Of a DNA stretch of 64,000 bases, positions 54,419 through 64,000 are shown piece by piece. Source of the DNA: Bipolaris cookei (Eukaryota; Ascomycota; Dothideomycetes; Pleosporales; Pleosporaceae); assembly GCA_002286855.1 (NCBI GenBank), contig NRSV01000058.1, positions 1-64,000 of the forward strand. The letters run 5' to 3'. The position numbers and the translations under genes are program-made. The number at the start of each line of letters is the position of its first letter. The stretch's first letter is position 1. The notes beneath the pieces were generated by a model, which searched no databases, was not told the origin of the DNA, and saw nothing but the letters and a program-made list of their open reading frames with translations.

Positions 54419-55852
54419 CTACGGCCACCAGCCCATCCTCTTGTAGCTCTCAATAACCTCCTCGACCTTCTCCCTCGTGCACTTCTCCACGTTGTATCTG
54501 GCGTGGTGTTAGTATGTTGGTTTACTCATTTGACAGCTACGCCAAGGTGGGGGGTGGGGTAGCTTACTTGAATCCGGTTTCCTTCTCGAACAGGCTACCA
54601 TCCATGCACAGATCCGCGTCTTTAAGCAGCTCCTTTTCCATATAAGGTGTCAGCGGTGTAGATTGGCTGATGCCGGCCTTTGACTGCAGCTCTGCCCAGG
54701 GGTCTAGTGTTTCTTCGTTGACCTCGTCGACGACATGGTCGAGGTTTAGTCGTGCAAAGGCGGAGATAAGGGTGCCGTGGAAGCCAGTCTTGATGTTGAA
54801 AATCTCGCCCATGAACTCGGCCGTGTGTTTTTGTGCTATAGGTAGTATGAGTAATGGAGACTAAAGTAGAGCACAAACAATAAGGGGTGAAACGTACACG
54901 TATTTCCGTGGTCCACAATGTTGAAAACGGGCGGCGGTCGGCGGGCGGGTGGTCCCTTGACGTACCACTGCGCACCATGCCAGAGGGCTCTTGTAGCGTC
55001 CTCGATATGCACCAAGTTTGTCTTCATGTCTTCCTTCCAGAGGAAACGCATCTCCTTGCCCATGCTCTGGTATACTCTCGCCATGCACAGCGCCGTGCTG
55101 AAAAACTTGCTCGTGTACGGGCCATAGACGTGAGCCATGCGCATAGTCATGAGGTTCAAGCCCTCAATCTTTGCCAGGTCCTCCTCGCCCTTGAGCTTCC
55201 ACTTTGCCAGATTCGACCAGGGTTTCGTCTTGTCAGTCTCCTTACGAGGTGTGCTCTCTGGCTTGTAGACCATGCCGGTACTAAGCTCAACGAAGCATTT
55301 TACTTTGCGCTTTGCAGCCTCGCGACCAATGTTCATGGAGAGGCCGTAGGAGCGGAGTTCGTAGACCTTTTCCTCCTGAGAAAAGCGTGTCTCACCACCG
55401 CAGTTGAATACATAGTCGAATTCGCCGCCACCTTCACGATCGAATATTCGGGGTAGAGATCCTGGAGAGAGAAGTCAGTCTCGGATTGCCTTGTGGTCAG
55501 CATACTTTGAAGGGGGAGGATTGTGCGTGTGTCTGTGTCATGGATAGTTGTGTAGGTGGTGAGCAAGGGATACGCACGTTCTTGTGCCGCGTCCGCCTGG
55601 ATGAAGCGCTCCCTCGAGCAGGCCTCCTTGAACTCTGGGGCCAGCCATGCCAGCTCTGGCAGATGCTTGTCGACGATGCGTAATTGGGAAGCGAGGTTGT
55701 TGTCGTAGATGTACTTGCAGAGGTGTCGTCCGGTGTAGCCTGGCACAGGGTTGTTAGTCCTCTCGTGTCTTATCTCTGGCCGTGGCAGTGGCAGCGAGGG
55801 CAGCGTTACCGAGTCCGCCTATTATGAGGACCGAAGGCTTGTCTGAGGCCAT
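54419..55852 (-). CDS. Atypical extended SDR, NAD(P)-dependent epimerase/dehydratase-like
   Basis: Exons 55810-55852, 55578-55739, 54898-55461, 54568-54835 and 54419-54497 give 371 residues (introns 70, 116, 62 and 70 nt). The N-terminus is a Rossmann fold with the dinucleotide motif GGLGYTG (12-18). Then come a conserved FDYVFNCGGETRF, CFVELSTGMVYKPEST, MRMAHVYGPY, LVHIEDATRALWHGA, FNIVDHGNT and a C-terminal KMGWWP-like end (YKRMGWWP). This is the layout of extended short-chain dehydrogenases such as nucleotide-sugar epimerases. The Tyr of the expected YxxxK active site appears to be Leu153 (L-A-K-W-K), so catalysis may differ or be lost. The short exon 1 and the split of HGNTS are inferred from frame and consensus. 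Substrate unknown. Confidence 0.85.
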
Positions 55853-57946
55853 GGTGGGCGTCGCGTCAGGGTTCGATCTACGCAGACAGAATGCGCAATG
55901 AGATCGCTAGGAGAATTTGGGGCGGCGCAGTGGGCGGATGGTGTCTTGTAATGTCAAATTCGGGGGTTGCGGGTCGCGCTCAATGCTCAACGCTCAGACC
56001 CCAGACGTGTGGTTGCACGAGACGGGCTGACAAAGGGAGAAGGGTGGCGTGTGTGTAGGCACGGGCGAGGCCTTTGTTGCTCTCGTATGTGTAGGCAGCG
56101 GGCCAGCGTGGGCTTGGGCTGTGCGGTGCGGTGCGGTGCGGTACAGTCTTCGCAATGGCGGGCGTGGGTTTGGAATGAGAAGGCTAGTAAGTGGCTTCCC
56201 ACCAAGAGATAGAGGCTCAAAAGTGTAGGATACCGCGGCACGACGATGTCATATAACCCTAGCCCAATCTAGACGACTCATTGACCTGCAGCACGAGGCA
56301 GTCAGGCCGACAATGGGGAGCAGTAATTCTCTTGGTATCAGAAGCCGTCCAGGAGACTCTTCGTATCGAAAAAATGGGACATGGTTCTCTCCGTTCTCTC
56401 CCCGCCTGCTCCCTCCCTTCCCCCGATCTCACGCCGTAGTCGGGCACTTATCGCCTACCCAAACCAAAGCACATACACACAAACGACTGGTACTGGCGCC
56501 GCCAGCGGACCGAGATTGGCCTTGCCATGGTTCCTCGATGCTACGGTTTTGCAACGGCACCTGTGTTGACTGAGAGACGTCTGGGGCCGCGGGAACAGTT
56601 CGTGTCTACTAGGTAGGTCACGTCGCATCACGGTGTCTTGACAGCATGACGTTTGCCCTTGGCCGTCGAGGGTGGGAGCGTGCAAGCAGAGGCGGTTGCG
56701 GCGGGAGATGAACAGCAATCAGGCGGCGGTGAAGGGCGTGCCGGCGCGCTCCCGCAGTGCTGAACCACACGTCTAGCAACAAAACCTTGGGTCTCATGAC
56801 AGCCCAAAGTGGGGAGGCATCTCAGGGGCAGGTCCCGTTGCTTGATGCTGGAGTCGTTGGGCTTCTGCCAGGCCAGGCCTTGCAAAAAAAAACTCAACTG
56901 GCAGCACCCAACCACCCTCCAACGGCGCCGCCTTCTCCAGATGTCAGGCTGGGCAAGCGACAGTTCGCACCAGCCAGGGCTGCAAAAAGCAAATCACTGT
57001 GGAGCCGCTATGTTATGCATCTCTTCGCCTTTTTCTCCGGCGTCTGGGGCGCGTCCCTATGTATTCTAGTTCAACGTCGGAACGTGCTTGGTCAACACCA
57101 CCTGCTTCCGCGGAGCCTGCACGCATGCACGCGGTGCTCAGAGACAATCAAGCACACGCCCGCTCACGCCCGCCCACGCCCGCCCATGGCCGCCACAACC
57201 CACGGCCGCTCTTGGCGGGCCATTGCGACGGCGCCTCTTGGTCCCTACCCAGCCTCCATGACTCTGCACCACCCAGGTACCAGTCGCATTTGAAGATTGC
57301 ATGCCCGCATGCATTGAGAGCCACCGCCAACGGCTGGTGACGCCATCTGTCGGCTAGTTTGCACATCCACAAGTACTTACGTGTACATGTGTATAGCATG
57401 GACATATATATGTAAGCATGTACCTCTATTCCGTCTGCGCAAAAGCTATACCCTGGAATCATTTCATTCGATCCAATGCACACCCTCCAAGTACTGTCAT
57501 ATGCCACTGTTTCATGCCTGGGCAGCATTATCGGCGTCGACAGCAAGAACGGCTGTTCATGCACGGAAGCTGCAGCCCGTTATGATCGACCCGCACTTGC
57601 ATAATGCATGCCTTCCATACACAAGCACATCATTTCTGCTCAACTCTACACAGTAAGTACTAGCTCCTGTTAACATTTCCTTTTCGTAGCCATGCAAACA
57701 ACTAGTCGCCTAAATCATATGGTAAATAAACTCGCAAGCAATGCCCGCTGAACCCTGCCGCCCACCTGCATACTCGACCTGCACAAGAGAGATGCCATGC
57801 TTTTTTTTTACCCTTCTCACTTCACCCTTGTCCCACCCATCATGCTATATGTATGTATATAACCCCCCCTCTCCTACCCCCCAACCCCCATGCCGCCCAA
57901 CAAAATGCCCAAAGACGAATCAACACGCCTCTGCTTATGTATTTCT
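55853..57946. other. Intergenic region
   Basis: About 2.1 kb between the epimerase-like gene start and the end of TOP1. It includes a pentamer repeat gtgcg (four times from 56121) and several CA/TG-rich pieces (57370-57420). Many short frames occur, none convincing. No RNA gene recognised. Confidence 0.5.
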
Positions 57947-60900
57947 TCAAAACTCCCAGTTCTCGTCTACTGACTTGATCGCCCAGTCAAACTTTTCACG
58001 CAACGTCTTGGAAAAGAAGCGCTCAATCGGCACATCAAACTTCTTGGAAAACACCACAGTAAGACGTGGGTCAATGTAGTTCTGCACACTGTCAGCAATC
58101 CCTTCCTCAATGCCCATCCAGCCGGGCCACTTACAATCTTCGATGTGCCCAGGGCAACCTCCTTGTTACCCTCCTTGTCTTCCATCTGGATCTTCATGTT
58201 CTCAATTCGCTGGTGGAGCTTGTCAATGTTGCCCTCCAGCTTCTCAATCGTCGGGCCCTTGCCCTCAGCCTCAACCTTGCCCGTCTTGTTCTCCTTCTTG
58301 TACTTTGCCGCAAGCTCATCGGCCTTTTCAAGACGCTCGTCCAGCTCCTTGGGCTTCATCTCCTTCTCCCCCTCGGCCTTGAGCTTCTCGTTGTCCTTTT
58401 CAAACTTCTTGATGATCTTCTGGCGCAATTCCTCAATTTCGGCATCCTGATGCGCCTTGACCCACTCCATGTCCAGATCCTCGGGCCGTTCAAAAAACTC
58501 GGCTCCCTTCTTCTTCTTGATCTTCGGGTCCACGTCAATCATCATCATCTTGGTTCTCCACACTTGATAACGAAGTCCATTAATCTACCCCTGTTAGCAT
58601 GGCCTTCACAAACATCACAAACCAAACTAACCTTTTCAGTCATCTTCTCAATCGAGTTGGCGTGGTTGGCAGCAACAGTACGCTTGTGGTTACAGAGAAT
58701 CGCAACCTCACGGTTTGCATCGTTGTAGGCCTTCACCTTCTCCTGGATGGTACCCGTAGGCTTCATCTCCTTCAACAGCCTAGCCATAGTATAAGATGCA
58801 TTGTAGGTACGGAAGACCTTGGCAGTAAGACCAGGCATGTAGCTGGTCAGATGCTTGTTGAGCGCCGATGTCGTCAAGCGATCAAAAATGTCATCACCAG
58901 TCGTCTTAGGCTCCTTCTTGAACAGTTTCAAATTCTTGAAGACCTGCGGATCCACCTTGACTTCGTCGTAGAACCGAATACTGTCCTTACCCAGGAAGTC
59001 AAAAATGACCGTCTCCGGAGGCCTCAGAGTGATGTGCTGAAACTTGAGCGAGCAGCAGCCTACCGTATCCGCCTCGTCTTCTCCCTTTTCGTTACCAGCA
59101 CGAAGAGCGAACTGATCGATAAGGTAAATGGCAGTAGCACGTTGCCGATCGGCCATCATCTTGGAATTCAAGTCCTTCCGGTAATCCTTGCGGATACGGT
59201 CAATGTGCTTCTTGAGCTCTCGGGCCTTTTCAAACTTCTTGAAGTCACTCTGACCCTTGATATCCGAGTTGGCGGCAAGCATGACGTACTTGTAGGCACC
59301 GTTGATGTTTTCTTGCCACATGGCGAGCCATGTACCCTCGTGGTCATGTTTGACCTCCTTCCAACGATGACCCGCAGGCGGCTCAGGAACTTTGGCCTTT
59401 TCGCCAATGTTGATGGTGATTTGCTCGGGCATGACACGCTTCTTGACACGACCTGTCTTGGGATGCTCACCACGGCCACGGAACAGGCCAGGCGGTTCGA
59501 CGCGGAAGTTGCCGACCTTTTGCTTACGACCGTCCCACATGCAGTACATGTACGGGGCCTCCGCAGCCTCCCTCTCGGCCTTGAGCGCCTTCTTCTCTGC
59601 CGCCGACAGAGCCTTCTTTTTCGCGCGCTCAGAATCGAACCATTCGAAGATGGGCTTGAAGTCGCATTTCTCAAACTTCTTGATCTTGACAGTGCTTCCA
59701 TTCTTATCTTTACCATGTCCGGTCTTGTCTAAGATGGCGGTGAAGTCCTCAAAGAAGTTCTTGTTGAAGGTTGGGTTTTCGATGTTGTGCGTCGAGTTAA
59801 GCATACTTCCGTAGAAAGTAGCTACCTCTTCAGCATCCTTGTGCAGGGTGACAGGCACGCCATCGTAGACCAGTTTGACATGCTTGGGCAGTGGCTCGTA
59901 CTCGGGAGGAAAGACAACGCCAGAGTGTTCGAGAGTTTCCCACTTCCTGGTGCCATCGCTCTTACCTGGATCTTCCCACCAGCGGTATTCGTCCTCTTCG
60001 TCTTCAGCCTCCTGATCCTCCTCAGTCTCCTTCTTCACTTTGCCTTTGCCCTTCGCTGGTGCCGCAGCGGCAGCCTTTGCCTTGGTAGTCTTTGGAGCGG
60101 ACTTCTTGGCGAGTGGCGCATCTGAGTCAGACTCCTCTTTCTTGACGCCATTCGCCTTCTTTGCTGGGGCCTTTTTCTTTGCAAGAGGAACGTCGTCCTC
60201 GCTGTCGCTTTCTGCTTTTTGTTTGCGCTTTGGGGGTGACTTTTCCTTGTTACGTATGGCCTTTGCCTCCTTTGCAGCAGCTTTCTCAATCGACTCTTTT
60301 TTCTTGGTGAGCTTCGTGGCCAGAGGCACGTCAGAGTCTGCCGACTCTCCAATCTGCTCCGCGCTCGCCTTCGGAAGTACCCTAGCCTTGAGAGGCACGT
60401 CGCTGAGTTCCGAATCGGAATCGTCCTTGAGTGGCTTCGCCTGCTGTGATGTCCGCCGCCTCTTACTCTGCTGGATAGTTAGCTCAACAAAATATGCGTA
60501 CATTTCGTACAAAAAGGCGCACCAGAGGCTTGTCGTCGTCTTCCGAATTGCTTGCATCCTTGTATGATTTGCCATTCGCTACGCTGGTGCGCGCTTTGCG
60601 CTTTCCGTTGGCGCTACCATTCGTCTCCGGCACATCAACATCCATCTTGCTGTCATCGATGGGTCCCATGCGAATAGAGATGCCCGGTTCAACGTGGCCA
60701 TTAGGAGATGCTTCCGCATTCATCCTCTTGTCTTCCTCATCGGTGATGCGCTCCGATGACTTTACTGTAAGACAAATATGTTAGCCTTCTCCAGTCTTTG
60801 ATTAAAGCGTGAAAAATGCGTCGGATGAGGGTGGAACGAACACGATCGAGGGGGGTGGAGAGTGAGTGGTGAATAGAGTGGAATTTCACAAGGGCGATCG

Positions 60901-61008
60901 GCGCGTGAGAATGAGATAGCCGTAGCGCGTGCAAAAAGTACTATCGTGAACAAACTCACCTTGATCATTTCCTCGCACAAGAGGAGTGTCGTCGCCGGAA
61001 GATGACAT
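57947..61008 (-). CDS. TOP1: DNA topoisomerase I (type IB)
   Basis: Exons 60960-61008, 60523-60764, 58632-60470, 58135-58584 and 57947-58081 give 904 residues; introns are 195, 52, 47 and 53 nt. The N-terminal ~220 residues are a charged Lys/Glu/Ser tail with repeated acidic DSD(A/V)PLAKK-type units, probably nuclear signals. The core starts near KWETLEHSGVVFPPEYEPLP, with KVFRTYNASYTMARLL and LCNHKRTV carrying active-site Arg and His. A coiled-coil linker rich in Glu/Lys fills exon 4. The last exon begins NYIDPRLTVVFSKKFDVPIE, giving the catalytic Tyr862. The enzyme nicks and swivels one strand to relax supercoils in transcription and replication. The catalytic Tyr sits two codons into the small last exon. 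Confidence 0.95.
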
Positions 61009-61831
61009 GTTGTCCACGATCGGCGCGTGCTTGACTTGCAGGCGATAGAAAACAGATCGTGGGACTGTAGCAAGGTTTGGCGCAGACCGAGTCGATCGTG
61101 CGGAAGCAGTGGAGGCGGCCCTGTACAAGGGTGGTAATGGCGGAAGGACGCGTGCCTTGCAGCGGCAGACTCGCAGTACGATTGAAGCGATGGTGGCAGA
61201 GGTGAGATGAATGGTAGCAGGACGTGGGTGATAGATGAACGGAAAAAGAGGAATGCTGAGTTTAAGTGAAGCGCAGCCCCAGGGAGCCACCACTTGTGCT
61301 CACTACTAAGTCCACCAACGCACGGTCGTTCGGCCTTCACCAAATCTGGGTCAGCAACTCTTCGCAGCAAATTGCCCGACGTCATGAACTGATCGGCCAA
61401 CGCATTACACGCCGACTACAAGACCGGCAGGCAACAGCGGAAAAACAACTGGAGTTCTTTTCTGGGGAATCTACTCACGTCGTGAGACTTGGGCAATGCT
61501 TGCCACCTGTTTGTTGGATCGCTCCTGGCTAAGTCCAGCTAATTGTGTCGCGCCACAATGCTGAGTTAAGTCCTGTTCTCCTGTGTGTAAGAAGAGAAGT
61601 AGCACAGAATGCACAATTGACTGTATTTGAATGCTTCTCAGTATGAAACAGTCGAGTACAACTGGTGAAGCAGGTGTTCTGTAATGGACAGTCTCACGTG
61701 ACACTTGGCATCTTAGCGCGCAAAGCAATTCAGCGTCCCGATTGCCCGACACAGCTTCCGCTCAGCAAAGACAGCAGTGAAGAGCACCACCACACGGCTG
61801 TCGCCATCTCCACTCATCTCAATTCGTAGCC
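61009..61831. other. Divergent intergenic region, TOP1 / ATP3
   Basis: 823 bp between the two start codons, containing both promoters. No TATA box close to either start and no supportable gene. Confidence 0.5.
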
Positions 61832-62903
61832 ATGATGCTGTCACGAGCTGCGCGCCCGGCTCTGAAGGCCGGCATGGCCGCCACCGTCGTCCGGTACGCT
61901 CACGTCCGAGTTCGCAGCTTTTCTCGCACCTCGCAACCCCCCCATTGTCGGATCAATTGCACCGCCAATTGCATCGATTGCTGACTGGGACTTTTCTATC
62001 TAGGCCCGCCGCCCTTACTGCCACCAATACCGCTGGCTATGCCACCCTTCGTGAAATTGAGGGCCGTCTCAAGTCGATCCGCAACATTGAGAAGATCACC
62101 AAGACCATGAAGGTCGTCGCCTCCACCAAGCTTACCCGCGCCCAAAAGGCCATGTTTGAGTCCCGCAAGTACGGACAGACCTCCAATGAGGTTTTCGAGA
62201 ATGCCGAGACCAAGCCAATTGAGAGCGAGGCCAAGAAGAACCTCATCATTGTCTGCAGCTCGGACAAGGGCCTCTGCGGTGGTATCCATTCTGGAATGTC
62301 GAGGAAGGTCAGGAGGATGCTCGCCGAAACCCCGGATGCGGATTTGGCAGTCATTGGTGAGAAGTGCAAGGCACAGTTGGGTCGTTCCAACGGAAAGAAC
62401 ATGGTTCTTTCTTTCGCTGGTGCCGGAAAGGACGTGCCTACCTTTGCCGACTCTCTGTGCATTGCCGACCAGATTGCTCTGCTGCCCACCGACTACGCCT
62501 CTGTCAAGATTGTCTACAACAAGTTCATCAACGCCTCGAGCTACGAGCCCATTATCCAGGAAGCTTACTCTGAAGAGGCTATTGCTCAATCTGGTATGTT
62601 AAGTGTTGCACGACAAGAGACTGTACTCTGACTTTATATGCAGCCAACTTCTCCGCTTTCGAGATCGAGGACGAGGTTCTCCCCAACCTCCGCGAGTACG
62701 CTCTTGCCAACTCACTCTACTGGGCGCTGGCCGAGGGCCACGCTTGCGAGCAGTCGGCGCGTCAAAACGCCATGGACAACGCCTCCAAGAACGCTGGCGA
62801 GATGATTAACAAGTTTCAGATTCTGTACAACCGAACACGTCAAGCCGTCATTACTGGCGAACTTGTCGAGATCATTACTGGTGCGGCCGCTTCGGAGGGT
62901 TAA
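61832..62903 (+). CDS. ATP3: ATP synthase gamma subunit, mitochondrial
   Basis: Exons 61832-61893, 62004-62593 and 62644-62903 (introns 110 and 50 nt) give 303 residues. The leader MMLSRAARPALKAGMAATVVR fits mitochondrial import. The mature part opens with YATLREIEGRLKSIRNIEKITKTMKVVASTKL, the long N-terminal helix that forms the rotor shaft, and contains LIIVCSSDKGLCGGIHSG. It ends with the C-terminal helix (YALANSLYWALAEGHACEQSARQNAMDNASKNAGEMI, then LYNRTRQAVITGELVEIITGA). Gamma turns inside the alpha3beta3 head and drives ATP synthesis. A second ATP synthase subunit, ATP4, lies 8 kb away. The start chosen is the first of two adjacent ATG codons (61832 and 61835). Confidence 0.96.
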
Positions 62904-64000
62904 ACGTTGGAGTGGCATGGGACTTGATATCCCGAAACTATGGTTCCACCTCCCCCTGGGCTGTATAGAATAAATATCTACCCACAACTCTCGTGTGTCA
63001 GCAAGTTGACGGAAACTTTATCATATTCACCTTGTGCCGGCATATGCCCCGTGTGTGTGCCGACTACCTTATCACGCCAACTATGATATATGAATGCGGG
63101 TCCTCTAGATACTTATGTTGATCACCATAGCCGTAGACTTGCTGCAAACAAGAGTCATGTGCCAGCGCGCCTCTTCGGCCAGAATCAGAAACATACGACT
63201 GTGGAAACGTCTTACTTAGGAGACATCTAAACTTGGCATGTCCAGTCTCGGTTTTGCGGACACTTGGCGAACGAAAAAGCGTTCGTTGAAGCGAAGGGGA
63301 GGGGTATTGCGGAGGCTTTTTTTCGCGTGAACAGGGCAGACTAGTGGGGTATCTGGCCCGGTGTGGTAAGCTCAAGGCTGGATAAGGTAAGTAGAGGGTT
63401 GCTGAAACATGACTGCATCATTGGAAACAACCGCTCCTCGCATCTTTCCGGAGCCTGTTCAAGTGACATGAACAGTGGGGCGGGCACAAGACCAGAAAAC
63501 CATTATATATTATGGCGTTGTATAAGTGTTCCTTTCTGCTTTTGTTGCAGTTCGTAGAGTACGGTTCTCCAGGACGCTCTGGTAGCGGCCCCATTTTTTG
63601 TCATCCTCTTCGGACAGCAGGCATGTACCCTGGAGCGTTGAGGTAGCAACCGCCCACAGGAAGGAGCATTATTACACGCATTCGGTCGTCTCCTGCTCAT
63701 TATAGGGTGGTTTTTATTAATACCTTGTCTCATCTGGCTGTTCTCCGCGTTGGCTCAACCAAGTCGGCAGCCCCCTCGAAGCCGGCTTCACTTCAGTCAT
63801 AAGCTGTGCTTCTTTCCACTTGTTGTTCCTCTCCTTACCTTCCCTCCTCGGGCTGATCCCGGCGACAGCTCCTCCTCTTACTACGACTTTCCCCACATCG
63901 ACGTGGAGTGTTCTTCTATATCTACAACCAACCACTGCCAAAAAAAACATACTGGAGAAAAATGGTGGGCCAAGCGAGAAACTGCGAAATGAAGAAGAAG
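62904..64000. other. Intergenic region to window edge
   Basis: About 1.1 kb. After the ATP3 3' flank, small frames on both strands show no family features. The last 300 bp are pyrimidine-rich and could be a promoter or leader for a gene beyond the window. Confidence 0.4.

Noticed and set aside
58599..59732. 377-codon open frame on the plus strand
   Set aside because: Exact antisense of TOP1 exon 3; explained by codon bias of the real gene.

Overview
The window is nuclear DNA of a filamentous ascomycete fungus, most likely a Dothideomycete (Pleosporales-like). The reasons are genes interrupted by short GT-AG introns (mostly 47-116 nt), fungal protein families (CreB-type deubiquitinase, LSD1-like demethylase with a C-terminal HMG box, LCL3 nuclease, GPI-anchored and GY-rich proteins), and transposons of fungal Tc1/mariner, pogo/Fot and LINE type, several carrying mutations that look like repeat-induced point mutation (RIP). 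The class-level placement is inference. Gene models were joined by hand from reading frame, splice sites and family conservation; every multi-exon model below closes in frame.

Layout. 1-4.2 kb is a transposon graveyard on the minus strand: a Tc1/mariner transposase, a LINE ORF1 with three zinc knuckles, and a pogo-like transposase, all broken. 5.0-9.2 kb is an intact RNA-dependent RNA polymerase of the RNA-silencing type. 9.4-11.4 kb holds a second broken pogo-like element and the first codons of another transposase that stops at the only N of the window (11390). So the RdRP gene lies between transposon relics.

From 12 kb on the window is mostly housekeeping: creB deubiquitinase (with a 14-nt micro-exon carrying part of the catalytic Cys codon), an LSD1/SWIRM/HMG histone demethylase, the LCL3 nuclease, arginine-specific carbamoyl-phosphate synthase large subunit, a GY-rich repeat protein, a DUF202 membrane protein, a disordered single-pass membrane protein with a possible Atg8-interacting motif, a GT34 (Mnn10-like) mannosyltransferase, a large single-pass glycoprotein-like protein and a phosphate-type MFS transporter. 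At 43454-45299 lies an apparently intact pogo-like DNA transposon, with TA target duplication, long terminal inverted repeats and an uninterrupted transposase. Then follow a small GPI-anchored protein, NOC4 and ATP4 (divergent, 208 bp apart), an atypical NAD(P)-binding epimerase-like protein, TOP1 and ATP3 (divergent, 823 bp apart).

There are no operons. Functional themes are genome defence and chromatin (RdRP, LSD1-like, TOP1), carbon and arginine metabolism (CreB, CPA2), the cell surface and secretory pathway (mannosyltransferase, GPI protein, glycoprotein) and mitochondrial energy (ATP3, ATP4, LCL3, CPA2). No tRNA, rRNA or CRISPR was recognised. I found no clearly novel multi-gene system. 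The points most worth a second look are the RdRP/transposon neighbourhood with its intact pogo copy, the creB micro-exon, and two uncharacterised proteins (the GY-rich repeat protein and the possible autophagy-receptor-like membrane protein).
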